Positions 47,731 through 57,692 are shown, counted from the stretch's first letter. The stretch: 64,000 nucleotides of DNA from Streptomyces sp. P3 (GCA_016893485.2 JAFEKX020000001.1:8325501-8389500), one strand, 5' to 3'. Made by a program: numbers and translations. Notes: generated by a model from the sequence alone, not told the origin.

Positions 47731-47806
47731 GGCCTGGCTGGCGAATCTTGTAGGCGGGCGATCCCTTGTCCGTGGACGGATCCGTTCGGTCAACTGCCGT
47801 ATTTTC

Positions 47807-48355
47807 ATGACCATGTTCAAGTGGTGGGACGTGCTGCCGGAGGACGAGCGGCAGCAGTGGACGCTGGATCCGTTCGTGGGCGTGGGGCCGCTACGTTTCG
47901 GCATGAGCCCTGGTGAGCTGTCGGAGGCACTGAGCGGCATCGCGACGGAAGCTCAGCGGCACACGCTGCGGCGTTCGGCGGCCAGCGCCGTTCCCGCGGT
48001 TGTGGAGGGCGCGTACCAGAAGTTCGGGCTGAGACTGTACTACCGAAAGGAACGGCTGGCCGGCGTTGTCGTCGACGCGTTGCGCGGGCCCCAGGTCCTC
48101 GCGGACGGCATGCCGCTGGTGGGCCGGATCCCCTCGGTGCTGGAGCAGTGGATGATCGACCGGGCGGAGGCCCGCGAGCTGCATGCGGAGCTCACCTACA
48201 TGGACGCGGGCGTACCCGGGTCGGACACATTGGGTGTCGTGATCGACGTCCAGCGAGCGGGCGACCACTTGCTCACCCGGCCGGTGTTCGTGCCGCTCGA
48301 AGCGATGGACGATCTTCCGCACTTCCTTCCCCGGGAGGCGTGGTCGGTTTGCTGA
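47807..48355 (+). CDS. Hypothetical protein
   Basis: 182 residues from an ATG at 47807 (MTMFKWWDVLPEDERQQWTL) with DPFVGVGPLRFGMSPGELSE, a short element that resembles the start of several small actinobacterial proteins of immunity or regulatory type, and later YYRKERLAGVVVDALRGPQV and GVVIDVQRAGDHLLTRPVFV. I do not recognise the family. No signal peptide or membrane segment. It starts 76 bases after the IS end, and its codon use is somewhat less GC-rich than neighbours, consistent with accessory origin. Confidence 0.6.
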   Translation: MTMFKWWDVLPEDERQQWTLDPFVGVGPLRFGMSPGELSEALSGIATEAQRHTLRRSAASAVPAVVEGAYQKFGLRLYYRKERLAGVVVDALRGPQVLADGMPLVGRIPSVLEQWMIDRAEARELHAELTYMDAGVPGSDTLGVVIDVQRAGDHLLTRPVFVPLEAMDDLPHFLPREAWSVC

Positions 48356-48393
48356 GTGCCCCGGCTTCGGCAGATGCGGCTTCAGCCGGAGCA

Positions 48394-48429
48394 GCCGTAC
48401 GGAGCGCCGTGCGGGGCGCTCCGTACGGC
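48394..48429. terminator. Bidirectional hairpin between hypothetical and PL3 genes
   Basis: GCCGTACGGAGCGCC (48394-48408) and GGCGCTCCGTACGGC (48415-48429) are perfect 15-bp complements around a 6-base loop, between the stops of two convergent genes (48355 and 48450). Confidence 0.85.
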
Positions 48430-48449
48430 CGCCGTCACCGTGGGGGGGC

Positions 48450-49242
48450 TCACTTGTAGGTGATGTCCGGGGACGCGTACTTGCAGTAAGTGCCGTCCGC
48501 GCCCGTGCCGTTGGTCGTCGGTTCCGCGCCCGTGTTGTTTCCGATGTACTTCTGGCAGGGGATCATCTTCTTGCTGGTGTCGCCGACGATCGTGATCGCC
48601 TTCAGGGTCGCGCTGTCGCCGTAGTTGGTGTTGATGCCGACGATCCGGCTGCCCTTGTAGGTCGCCTCGATGGTGTTGAGGTTGATCGTGCGCTTGTACT
48701 GCGTTTTGCAGTTGCCGCAGGAGCGGACGAACGTACCGAAGGTCCGCGCCGCGAAGTTGGAGACGTTGAGCGTGCCGGCGCCGTTGAACTGGAAGACCTT
48801 GTCGCTGGCCTCCTTCGCGCCGCCGCCGTTCACGGTGTACACGTTGGACGACGAGGAGCCGAGGAAGGTCGCCGCGTCCTCGCCGACGTCCTCCCACCAG
48901 ACGTTCTGCAGCGTGCAGCCGCCCAGGCAGTGGATGCCGTCGGCGGCCGGCGAGCCGATGATGACGTTCTTGACGACCGCGCCGGGGCCAGTTCCAGGAT
49001 GGGGCCCTGGTCCTCGTCCTGGCTGCCGGTGCCCAGGTCGCCGCTGCCGTACAGCCGCAGCATCCCGTAGTCCTTGGTGCCCGAGACGGAGATCGTCTTG
49101 GTGACGGCCTGGCTGCCGCTCGCGGTGGGCCAAGTGGCGGCGCTGGCCGGGGACAGCGCCCCGGATGCCATGATCATGCCAACCGCGAGTCGAAGGTGGC
49201 CACCGCGCCGGTGAGCGCGCGGGGCCGGATGGAAGAAGTCAT
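48450..49242 (-). CDS. Secreted pectate lyase, polysaccharide lyase family 3 (two frame corrections)
   Basis: About 264 residues. The ATG at 49242 (MTSSIRPRALTGAVATF) begins a signal peptide ending near SGALSPASAAT; mature PL3 follows: SQAVTKTISVSGTKDYGMLR, ILELAPGAVVKNVIIGSPAA, DGIHCLGGCTLQNVWWEDVG, EDAATFLGSS, GGAKEASDKVFQFNGAGTLN and RSCGNCKTQYKRTINLNTIE. Cleaves polygalacturonate by calcium-dependent beta-elimination outside the cell. Slips near 49183 and 48990. 32 bases downstream of the PL1 gene, so they form an operon. Confidence 0.9.
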
Positions 49243-49274
49243 GTCCCGATTCCTTCTCCGAAGTGGGGGAGTGG

Positions 49275-50224
49275 TCAGAGCTTTCCGGTGCCCGCGCCCG
49301 CGGTCACCGAGGCGACGACGGTCGACGCGGGCTCGGCGGTGTAGCTGTACGGCGGGCTGGTGAACGTGCCGACCTGCGATATCTCGGTGGCGGCTCCGCC
49401 GAGGTCGTTGCCGCTGAGGTTGGCGTAGCCGTCCACGTCGCTGTCCCGGTTCGTCGTGACGGCGACCTTCGTGTCACGGAAGACGTTGTTCTGGACGAAC
49501 ATCTGGGCACCCATACGCGAGTGCACGGCCGTCTCGGCGCCGACGACGTAGTTGTCGTAGAAGTGCCCGGTGCCGAAACGCAGGCTGGGGATACGGGAGT
49601 TGACCTGGTCGAACCAGTTGTGGTGGTACGTCACCCGCAGGTGCCCGGTGTCCTCGCTCGCGTTGTTGTCGCTGTGGCCGACGAGCGAGCCCTTGTAGTG
49701 GTTCTTGAAGGTGTTCCAGGAGACCGTGACGTAGTCGGCGGCGTGGCTGATGTCGACCAGGCCGTCGTAGTAGTCCTTGCCGTGGTCGAGGTCGGACGAG
49801 AAGGCGTTGTGGTCGATCCACACCTTCGTCGAGGCCTGCACGGTGATGCCGTCGGCGGGCGCGACCGACTTGCTGATGTTGAGGTTGCGGACCACGACGT
49901 TCGTCACGTTCTTCAGGCGCAGCCCGCCGCCGGTGAACCCGGACGCCGAACCGACGCCCAGGACCGTCGTGTTGGACCCGACGTCGACCTGACCGCTCAG
50001 CGAGATCAGCCCGTTGACCTTCACCACCTTCGAACTGCTGCCGGTGACCGCCGACTTGAAGGCGGCCAGCGTCGACACCGTGACCGCCGAGGCGCTGCCG
50101 CCACCGGTCGTCCCGGCACCGAAACCGACCGGTGAGGTGTCGGCCGCTGATGCGGAATGGGGAGTACGAGCACAGCCGTCGCGGCGAGAGCCATCGCCGT
50201 CAGAGCTGATCTACGAGTACGCAT
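49275..50224 (-). CDS. Secreted pectate lyase, polysaccharide lyase family 1 (one frame correction)
   Basis: About 316 residues. The ATG at 50224 gives the signal MRTRRSALTAMALAATAVLV. Parallel beta-helix PL1 motifs: KVNGLISLSGQVDVGSNTTV, NVVVRNLNISKSVAPADGIT, VWIDHNAFSSDLDHGKDYYD (calcium Asp residues), HLRVTYHHNWFDQVNSRIPS then LRFG (catalytic Arg in RIPSLR). A missing base near 50150 separates the signal peptide from the mature protein. First gene of the pectate lyase operon, with a 270-base upstream region rich in repeats and LacI-type boxes. Confidence 0.92.
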
Positions 50225-50246
50225 GCGGGTGCGTCCCTTCCGGGGG

Positions 50247-50290
50247 AATGGGGTGATCGGAAATGGGGCGATCGGGAATGGAGTGATCGT
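50247..50290. repeat. 15-bp tandem repeat in the PL1 leader
   Basis: Three near-identical copies at a 15-base period: AATGGGGTGATCGG (50247), AATGGGGCGATCGG (50262) and AATGGAGTGATCG (50277). On the transcribed (minus) strand this lies just upstream of the PL1 ATG. Confidence 0.8.
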
Positions 50291-50352
50291 GTACGTGAAC
50301 GATGTGCGCCGTGAAGAGACCGAGCGGTCACACTTCTGAACGGAACGTAGAG

Positions 50353-50366
50353 TGCAAGCGCTTTCT
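50353..50366. promoter_or_regulatory. LacI-type box (AAGCGCTT core)
   Basis: TGCAAGCGCTTTCT fits the general LacI-family operator (TGNAARCGCTTNCA) apart from the last base. It lies between the divergent pectate lyase and esterase operons. Confidence 0.5.
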
Positions 50367-50398
50367 AGTCAACGCTTGTGCAGAAACTATTCGAAGCG

Positions 50399-50412
50399 TG
50401 GGAGCGCTTCCA
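50399..50412. promoter_or_regulatory. CebR-like box upstream of the esterase gene
   Basis: TGGGAGCGCTTCCA differs by one base from the Streptomyces CebR consensus TGGGAGCGCTCCCA (established for cellulose utilisation). It is 82 bases upstream of the CBM2 esterase start. Confidence 0.6.
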
Positions 50413-50493
50413 TGGCATCCATGTCCATGTCACGATGCCGATTGTTCTCCCCGAAAGATGCCGCACGAGCCGCGATCAGGAAGGGACGATGAC

Positions 50494-51816
50494 GTGCGCC
50501 CCACAGCCGCCGACACCCGCAAGTCCTCGAGAAAGCCGCCGTGTTCGGTACTCGTCGCCCTCTTCGGAGCGCTGGTGCCCCTACTCGCGGCCCTGACCCT
50601 CATGGCACCCCGGCCATCGCCCGCACCGAGGCCGTCCCCACGGCCACCCTCACCGAGGTAACCGGCTTCGGCGCCAACCCCAGCAACCTTCAGATGTACG
50701 TGTACGTCCCGGCCGCCGTCACCGCGCACCCGGCGATCGTCGTAGCCGTGCACTACTGCGGGGGATCGGGCCCGGCGATGTACTCCGGCACCGAATACGC
50801 CTCGCTGGCCGACCAGTTGGGGTTCATCGTCGTCTACCCGTCGGTCACCCGCGCCAGCAAGTGCTTCGACGTCTCCTCGCCGCAGGCCCTGCACCGCGAC
50901 GGCGGCAGCGACCCGGTCGGCATCAAGTCGATGGTCGACTGGGTGACCAGCACCTACTCCGCCGACACCTCCCGCGTCTACGCCCTGGGCATCTCCTCCG
51001 GCGCGATGATGACGAACGTCCTCCTCGGTGACTACCCCGACGTGTTCGCGGCGGGCGCCGCCTTCGCCGGTGTGCCGTTCGGCTGCTTCGCCACCACCGA
51101 CGGCTCCGAGTGGAACACCGCCTGCGCCAACGGCACCGTCATCCAAACCCCCAGCAGTGGGGCGACTTGGTCCGGGAGCCGACCCCGGCTACACCGGCCC
51201 GCGCCCCCGCATGCAGCTGTGGCACGGCACCGCCGACGACACCCTGCGGTACCCCGACTTCGGCGAGGAGATCAAGCAGTGGACGAACGTGCTGGGCGTC
51301 AGCCAGACCCCGGCCGCCGCCGACTCCCCGGCCACCGGCTGGACCCGCACCCGCTACGGCGCCACCGGTGACCAGGCCCCCGTCGAGGCGATCAGCCTCC
51401 AGGGCGTCACCCACAACCTCTACACCTACGGCATGGGTGCCCGCGTCCTCACCTTCTTCGGTGTGACCGGCGGTGGCACCACACCCCCGCCCGCGACAGG
51501 CCCCTGCAAGGTGACCGTCACCACCAGCGCCTGGAACACCGGCCTCACCGCGTCCGTGACCATCACCAACACCGGCTCGAGTCCCGTCAACGGCTGGCAG
51601 TTGGGCTTCACCCTGCCGGCCGGACAGACGGTCACCAACGGCTGGGGCGCGACGTACGCACCGGCCTCCGGCGCGGTGACGGCCACCAACGCCTCGTACG
51701 ACGGCACCATCGCACCGAACGCGAGCGTGACCATCGGCTACCAGGCGAACCACACCGGCAACAGCGCGGCACCGACGGCCTACACGCTCAACGGGACTGC
51801 CTGCGCCGTTGGTTGA
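50494..51816 (+). CDS. Secreted PHB-depolymerase-family esterase with C-terminal CBM2 (three frame corrections)
   Basis: About 441 residues. The GTG at 50494 (AGGAAGGGA upstream) opens a signal peptide (SVLVALFGALVPLLAALTLM). The catalytic domain is esterase_PHB/CE1-like: LQMYVYVPAAVTAHPAIVVA, VHYCGGSGPAMYSGTEYASL, the nucleophile elbow ALGISSGAMMTNVLLGDYPD and the C-terminal GVTHNLYTYG His. A Gly/Thr/Pro linker leads to a family 2 carbohydrate-binding module (CKVTVTTSAWNTGLTASVTI, SPVNGWQLGFTLPAGQTVTN). Feruloyl or acetyl-xylan esterase activity on plant cell wall is likely. Slips near 50605, 51152 and 51178. Confidence 0.88.
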
Positions 51817-51890
51817 TCCCACCCGGGTGCGCGCCCGCCGCCCCGGCGCGCATCCCTGCCCCCAACTCCCGCCAGCGAAAGGCAGGTTCC

Positions 51891-53178
51891 GTGCAGCCCA
51901 CGAGACGGACCGCGATCGTCGCCACGACCACCACGGCACTGTCCGCCCTGGTCGCCACCAACCCCGCACGCGCCGACGGGAGTTCGACGGCCACCGGCAC
52001 GCACTGGGTGAACACCTGGACGGCGATGCCCCAGCTCACCGAGCCCGCCAACCTGCCGCCCACGCCGTTCACCGGAACCTCCTCGGTCCTCGTCGACACC
52101 ACCCTGCGTCAGACACTCCGCGTCACCACCGGCGGCCGGCGACTCCGCCTGCGCTTCTCCAACGCCTTCGGCGACACCCCGCTCCCGCTCACCTCCGTGA
52201 CCCTGGCCCTCCCGCAGGGCGGGGCGGCGGGGGCGAGCGCGATCGTGCCGGGCAGCTGCAGACCGGTCACCTTCGCCGGACGCAGATCGGCGACCGTCCC
52301 CGTGGGTGCCCAACTGGTCTCCGATCCGGTGGATTTGGACTTGCCTCCCGCGTCCGTGGTCACCGTGACGACCTACCTGGCGACGGGCCAATCCTCGCTC
52401 GCGCTCACCTCGCACCCGGGCTCACGCACCACGTCGTACCTCCGCACCGGCGACCACGCCGAGGACCAGGACGTGTTGCCCGGGGCGACCCCGGTCGACC
52501 ACTGGTATCTGCTGAGCGACGTGGAGGTCCTGGCCCCGCGCACCACCACGGCCGTAGCGATCCTCGGCGACTCGCTCACCGACGGCCGGGGCTCCACGAC
52601 CAACGCCAACGACCGCTGGCCCGACCAGCTCTACGACCGCCTCCGCACCCACCCCGCCATCGCGTCCGTGGCGATCCTGAACCAGGCCGCGGGCGGCAAC
52701 CGCGTCCTCAACGACGGACTCGGGCCCAACGTCCTCGCCCGGCTCGACCGGGACGTCCTGTCCCGCAGCGGGGTCACCCGCCTCATCGTCTTCGAGGGCG
52801 TCAACGACATCGGCACCGCCGACGCGACCCCCGCCGCCCAACACCAGGTCACCGAGGACCTGTTGGCGGCCTACGGCCAGATCGTCGTCCGCGCCCACGC
52901 GCAGGGCATCCGTGTGTACGGCGCGACCCTGCTCCCGTTCGGCGGCAACACCTACGACGACCCTGCGGGGGGAACGCGAGTCCGCCCGCCGGGCGGTCAA
53001 CTCCTGGATCCGCGGGGCCGGTTGCTTCGACGCGGTGCTCGACTTCGACCGCGCCGTGCGTGACCCCGCCGACCCGCGCCGGCTGCTCCCGGCCCTCCAG
53101 GTCGGCGACTGGCTGCACCTCAATCCGGCGGGGTACGGCGTGCTGGCCGCGACGGTCCCCGCCGGACTGCTGCGTTAG
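51891..53178 (+). CDS. Secreted SGNH/GDSL hydrolase (one frame correction)
   Basis: About 428 residues from a GTG at 51891. Signal peptide (RRTAIVATTTTALSALVATN), N-terminal beta domain (HWVNTWTAMPQLTEPANLPP, RLRLRFSNAFGDTPLPLTSV), then the SGNH core: AVAILGDSLTDGRGSTTNAN (block I Ser), QAAGGNRVLNDGLGPNVLAR (block II Gly), FEGVNDIGTADATPAAQHQV (block III Asn) and GDWLHLNPAGYGVLAATVPA (block V Asp/His). A G run near 52970 is one base long. Probably deacetylates pectin or hemicellulose with its neighbours. Its stop overlaps that of the convergent permease gene. Confidence 0.9.
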
Positions 53179-54527
53179 GCGGCAGGTTCCTGCACGGCGG
53201 CAGGGGCGGCGACGGGGGAACCGCCCTTCGCGGGAAGGTGGTTGAAGAGCAGGTTCAGGACGATCGCCGTCAGGCAGCCCGCGCTGATGCCGCTGTTCAT
53301 CACCGTCTGGAACCAGTCAGGGAACCGCGCGTAGATCGTCGGCACCCCGACCGGGAGCACGCCCACGGCCACCGAGACGGCGACGACGGTGAGGTTGTGG
53401 TTGTCCTTGAAGTCGACCTGGGTCAGGGTCCGCAGTCCGCTCGCGGCGACCGTGCCGAACATGACCAGGCCCGCGCCGCCGAGCACCGGCGCCGGGATCG
53501 CCGCGACGACCGCGCCGAGCTTGGGCAGCAGGCCGAGGACGACGAGGATGCCACCGGCGACGGCGACGACCCAGCGGCTGCGGACGCGGGTCATGCCGAC
53601 GAGGCCGACGTTCTGCGCGTACGCCGTGTACGGGAAGGTGTTGAAGATCCCGCCGAGCACGGTGGAGAGGCCGTCGGCGCGCAGCCCGTCGGCGAGGGAG
53701 CGCGGCTCGATCTTGCGGTCGGTCATCTCGCCGACCGCGATCAGGTCACCGGTCGTCTCGGTCATCGTCACCAGCGCGACCACGAGCATGGACACGATCG
53801 CCGAGGCGTGGAAGGTGGGCGTACCGAAGTGGAACGGCGTGCTGATGCCGACCCAGTCGGCGTCCCCGACCCCGCTGAAGTCCGTGAACCCGAACACCAC
53901 CGCGGCCACCAGCCCCACCGCCATGCCGATCAGCACCGCGATCCGGCTGAGGAACGCGGGCGCGAACCGCTGCACACCGAGGACGACCGCGAGGACGAAC
54001 GCGGCGAGGGCGATGTTCTTGGGTTCGCCGAAGTCCTTCGCGCCCTGCCCGCCTGCCGCCCAGTTGCCCGCAGCGGGCAGCAGCGACAGGCCGATGATCA
54101 GGATCACCGTGCCCGTGACCAGCGGCGGGAAGAAGCGCAGCAGCCTGCCGAAGACGGGGGCCAGCAGCGCGATCGCGAGCCCCGCGATGATCACCGAGCC
54201 GTAGATCGCGGGCAGTCCGCCGCCCGTCGTGCCGATCAGCACCATCGGCGACACCGCGGCGAACGTACAGCCCTGCATGATCGGCAGCCGTACGCCGAAC
54301 CGCCAGAAACCTATGCACTGGATGAGCGTGGCTATCCCGCACACCAGCAGGTCCGCGGTGATCAGATACGCCAGGTCGGCGGCCGACAGCTTCATCGCCC
54401 CGCCCACGATCAGCGGCACCGCCACCGCGCCCGCGTACATCGCGAGCACGTGCTGAAGCCCGAAGGCGGCCAGTTGCCGTACGGGTGGGACCTCGTCGAC
54501 GGGATGCACGGGTGTGGTCGTGGCCAT
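53175..54527 (-). CDS. NCS2-family nucleobase (xanthine/uric acid/uracil) permease
   Basis: 450 residues from the ATG at 54527 (AGGAG upstream). Proton-coupled nucleobase symporter with about 14 helices: FGLQHVLAMYAGAVAVPLIV, VRLPIMQGCTFAAVSPMVLI, GLPAIYGSVIIAGLAIALLA, VTMTETTGDLIAVGEMTDRK (TM8 Glu region) and AQNVGLVGMTRVRSRWVVAV (NCS2 signature with the N-x-G motif). The UraA/PucJ-type sequence favours xanthine or urate. Frame intact. Region 54528-54663 is its promoter. Confidence 0.92.
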   Translation of the reverse strand: MATTTPVHPVDEVPPVRQLAAFGLQHVLAMYAGAVAVPLIVGGAMKLSAADLAYLITADLLVCGIATLIQCIGFWRFGVRLPIMQGCTFAAVSPMVLIGTTGGGLPAIYGSVIIAGLAIALLAPVFGRLLRFFPPLVTGTVILIIGLSLLPAAGNWAAGGQGAKDFGEPKNIALAAFVLAVVLGVQRFAPAFLSRIAVLIGMAVGLVAAVVFGFTDFSGVGDADWVGISTPFHFGTPTFHASAIVSMLVVALVTMTETTGDLIAVGEMTDRKIEPRSLADGLRADGLSTVLGGIFNTFPYTAYAQNVGLVGMTRVRSRWVVAVAGGILVVLGLLPKLGAVVAAIPAPVLGGAGLVMFGTVAASGLRTLTQVDFKDNHNLTVVAVSVAVGVLPVGVPTIYARFPDWFQTVMNSGISAGCLTAIVLNLLFNHLPAKGGSPVAAPAAVQEPAA

Positions 54528-54563
54528 GGACACTCCTGGGCGGCGGAGGGGAAGGGGAACATG

Positions 54564-54574
54564 CGAACAGTTCG
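54564..54574. promoter_or_regulatory. CGAAC-A-GTTCG dyad upstream of the nucleobase permease
   Basis: An 11-base perfect palindrome 37 bases before the permease ATG; GAACAGTT recurs at about 54593-54600. A possible purine-responsive operator, but no regulator is adjacent. Confidence 0.35.
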
Positions 54575-54663
54575 AGACCGTAGGCGCCTTGAACAGTTTG
54601 TTGATTTCTGGGTTGTTGCCGCCGTGTGTCTTGCCCAGCCGCTCTGTGTGCGCCCCCACATCC

Positions 54664-56013
54664 CTAGGTGCGCGCCTCCCGCACCGCCGCCAACAGGGCA
54701 TCCCAGTCCGGCAGCTTCACCACTCCACCCCGCCCGAGCGAGACCCCAGCTCCGCCTCGGCCCGCTCGATGGCCTCCCATCCGCCCCACTCGACCGGCTC
54801 GAACCCCTCGGCACGCAGCACGGCCAGCGGATCTTCGGACGGCTCCTTCGGTACGAGCATGGAGGCGTCGGCGAGCAGGGACGTCACCGTCTCCTTGGCG
54901 TCCGGGCGGTTGGTGCCGATGACGCCGGTCGGGCCCCGCTTGATCCAGCCGGCCACGTACTCACCGGGCACGGTCCGTCCCTCGCGTACGACCCGGCCCG
55001 CCCGGTGCGGCACCGTGCCGTGCTCGGCGTCGAAGGGCAGACCGTCCAGGGGCACCCCGCGATAACCCACCGAGCGCAGCACCAACTGCGCCTCGATGTC
55101 GACCAGTTGACCCGTGCCCCGCACTCCGCCCTGTCCGTCCGGCGCGGTGCGTTCGAAGCGCACGGCGCCCACGCGGCCCGCGTCGGCGAGGAGTTCGACG
55201 GGGCGGAGGAAGAAGCGGAGGTGGATACGGCGTGGGGCGCCCCGGGGAGGGAGCGCGGCCCAGTTGCGGAGTTCCTCCACGTTGCGACGCCGGGCGGCGG
55301 GCAGGGCGGCGGGGTCGAGACAGTCCGGATCGAGTGCCAACTCGGCTGGATCTACGGTCACTTCGGTGCCCGGTAGACCGCCCAGCTCCCGTAGCTCCTT
55401 CGTCGTGAAGCGGGCCTGCGACGGACCGCGCCGGCCGGCCCACCATGTGGACGTCCGTGATCCCGCTCGCGGCCAGCGCGGTGAGCGCGGCCTGCGGTAT
55501 GTCGGTACGGCTCAGCTCGGCCGCGCCGCGCGCCAGTATCCGCGTCACGTCCACGGCGACATTGCCCACGCCGATCACCACGGCCGAGCGCGCCCCGCGC
55601 ACGAAACCGGCGGCGGTGGCGTCCGGGTGGGCGCTGTACCAGGACACGAACTCGGTCGCCGACCAGCTGCCCGGCAACTCCTCGCCGGGAATGCCCAGTT
55701 GGCGGTCGGTGGCGGCGCCCACGCAGTACACGACGGCGTCGTACAACTCCCGCAGCCGGGTGGCCGACAGCCCGCCGGGGCCCACGAGCACCCCGCCGAG
55801 GAACCGCACCCGCTCGTGCTCCAGGACCGCCCGCAGGTTGTTCTGCAGCGACTTGATCTTCTCGTGGTCCGGTGCCACGCCGTAGCGCACCAGACCGTAG
55901 GGGCACGGCAGTCGGTCCAGGACGTCGACCAGCGCCCCGGGTTCCGACTGGACCAGGCTCTGGGCGGTGTAGACCCCGCTCGGACCGGAGCCGACGACGG
56001 CGACACGCAGCAC
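54664..56013 (-). CDS. FprA-type ferredoxin/adrenodoxin-NADP reductase (two frame corrections)
   Basis: FAD enzyme passing electrons between NADP(H) and ferredoxin, for example for P450s. About 450 residues. The GTG at 56013 is chosen because GAGGAG lies 7 bases before it. LRVAVVGSGPSGVYTAQSLV (FAD motif), DRLPCPYGLVRYGVAPDHEK, IKSLQNNLRAVLEHERVRFL, AVVIGVGNVAVDVTRILARG (NADP motif) and YVAGWIKRGPTGVIGTNRPD are canonical. A short duplication-like slip near 55435 (CCGG twice) and a missing G near 54723 interrupt the frame. It ends DWDALLAAVREART. Confidence 0.9.
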
Positions 56014-56184
56014 GGCGGAACTCCTCACCCGTCAGGCACACAGGAGATCGCTGACTCGCCAGACCACTGACACGTCCAGGATCGCATCCCCGGTGCTCCG
56101 CTGACAGGGTGCGGTACGGACCCGTACCGGGTGGGCGCGCGTGTCCGTTTGTATGGAATGTGATCATGCGGTTACGTTGCGTGT

Positions 56185-56703
56185 GTGCTAGAAGCATCCT
56201 TTCTTAATCTTTCTGATCGTTGTCCGACGGATGGTGCGGTGTCCGTGTGGCCCGCGTGGGAGGTGCAGGAGCATGACGGCGCCACGTCCTGGTTCCATGT
56301 CCGGCTGGCCTTTCCCGACGGCGCCCGGGTCGACGCGCTCGCCGTGGTGTGCGAGCAGAACGTCTCCGTCGAGGACGTACGGGCCCAACCGGCCCTGTCC
56401 CTGGACGACTTGACCCTGCTGGCCGACTGGATCGAGGCCCCGCTCTTCGAGGCGTGCGGCCTGGAGCCGGAGGGCGAGGCGGGCGAGGAGCCGGGCGGAG
56501 CGCGCCGGGCCCGGCCCGCCTGGCCGCGCGGCATCGAGGGACGGTGGCTGATCGCCCAGGAGTATCGGGCCGCTCAGGAGGAGGGTGCCGATCCCGTCCT
56601 CGCGGTGATGTGCGCGACCGGACACAGTCGGCGCCGGTCACTCCGGCTCATCTCGCAGGCGCGGGACGCCGGATTCCTGACACCTCGTCATGCTCGGCGC
56701 TGA
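56185..56703 (+). CDS. DUF6214-like Streptomyces protein
   Basis: 172 residues from a GTG at 56185. VSVWPAWEVQEHDGATSWFH, VRLAFPDGARVDALAVVCEQ, VRAQPALSLDDLTLLADWIE and PLFEACGLEP resemble the DUF6214 group. The C-terminal part (GRWLIAQEYRAAQEEGADPV, LAVMCATGHSRRRSLRLISQ) looks like a helix-turn-helix with a basic recognition helix. Function unknown; a DNA-binding role is possible. There is no strong Shine-Dalgarno. Its 5' region is unusually AT-rich. It converges on the TetR gene. Confidence 0.65.
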   Translation: MLEASFLNLSDRCPTDGAVSVWPAWEVQEHDGATSWFHVRLAFPDGARVDALAVVCEQNVSVEDVRAQPALSLDDLTLLADWIEAPLFEACGLEPEGEAGEEPGGARRARPAWPRGIEGRWLIAQEYRAAQEEGADPVLAVMCATGHSRRRSLRLISQARDAGFLTPRHARR

Positions 56704-56712
56704 ACAAGGCGG

Positions 56713-57432
56713 TTACGCGTCGGAGGGCTCGGTCGGGCGGTCGTCGGCCGAGCCCTCGGGCGTCTGTGCGGAGGCGGATCTGTCGTCCGTCGCGAAGAAG
56801 CGGGACAGATCCGTGTCGGCCGTCCCGGGCCGGGCGCCGGGCTCCGGTGGAATCCCCAACTCCCAGTCCAGTCCGTACCGGTCGAACAACTCGGTGCGCA
56901 GCACCGGGATCGGCATGGGGACCCCCGGCACGAGCGCCGAGTAGACCGCGCCCATGAGCAGCGCGCGCAGCATCGGGTAGTCCGAGCGGACGTTCCCCGA
57001 GCCGTAGTGCGCGATCGTCTCCCCGAGCAGCTCGGACAGGCGCCGTTGCTCGGGGCACTGCACGAAGCCCTCGCCCTGGAGGAGGCCCGCCATGTGCTGG
57101 CGCATCAGCACCGGCCGGTCGTGCGCCAGACCCAGGATCGCGTCGATCGCCCGCGCCATCCGCTCCTGCCCGTCGTCGGTCCGGGGCTCGCGCTCCAGGG
57201 CCTCTTCCAGCGTGCGGTGCATCAGACGATGTACGGCGGACTGGACGAGTTGGCGTTTTCCGGGGAAGTAGTACGACACCAGACCGCGTGCCGAACCGGC
57301 CCGGTCGGCGATGTCTCCCAAGGTCGTGGCCTCGTAGCCGCGCTCACCGACCAGTTCCACGGCCGCCTGGAGGAGTCGCTCCCGGGAACGCCGTCGCAAC
57401 TCTTCATTGACCGATGCGCTTCGCGGGGACAT
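56713..57432 (-). CDS. TetR-family transcriptional regulator
   Basis: 239 residues, ATG at 57432. Helix-turn-helix: RSRERLLQAAVELVGERGYE, ATTLGDIADRAGSARGLVSY, YFPGKRQLVQSAVHRLMHRT. The C-terminal domain includes LGLAHDRPVLMRQHMAGLLQ and YPMLRALLMGAVYSALVPGV, with an acidic tail. It stands alone and likely represses itself through the dyad at 57453-57465. Frame intact. Confidence 0.9.
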   Translation of the reverse strand: MSPRSASVNEELRRRSRERLLQAAVELVGERGYEATTLGDIADRAGSARGLVSYYFPGKRQLVQSAVHRLMHRTLEEALEREPRTDDGQERMARAIDAILGLAHDRPVLMRQHMAGLLQGEGFVQCPEQRRLSELLGETIAHYGSGNVRSDYPMLRALLMGAVYSALVPGVPMPIPVLRTELFDRYGLDWELGIPPEPGARPGTADTDLSRFFATDDRSASAQTPEGSADDRPTEPSDA

Positions 57433-57452
57433 GCTGTAACTCCTGCGTTGAC

Positions 57453-57465
57453 TGGCTATCAGCCA
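57453..57465. promoter_or_regulatory. Operator in the TetR promoter
   Basis: TGGCT-ATC-AGCCA, a perfect dyad just downstream of a minus-strand -10-like TATAGT (57471-57466), 21 bases upstream of the TetR ATG. Suited to autorepression. The rest of 57433-57692 holds no gene that I can support. Confidence 0.5.
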
Positions 57466-57692
57466 ACTATACTCAGGACGTCCGGGTCTCCCGTCGAGGG
57501 GGCCTGGCGCATGCTGCCGTCCGTCTGGGGCGACGCGGGGATCGTCTCAGGCGGGCGGCTCCTTTTCTCCCCAATGGTTTCCTTGGGCGACTTTTGAATC
57601 GGCGTTCGGCGCCCCTTCTCGCACAGCTGTCGCACGGCACGTGATCCATCCCTAGAGTGGGCACGGGTGTCGAGCCGAGGAGGAGCACGGGC

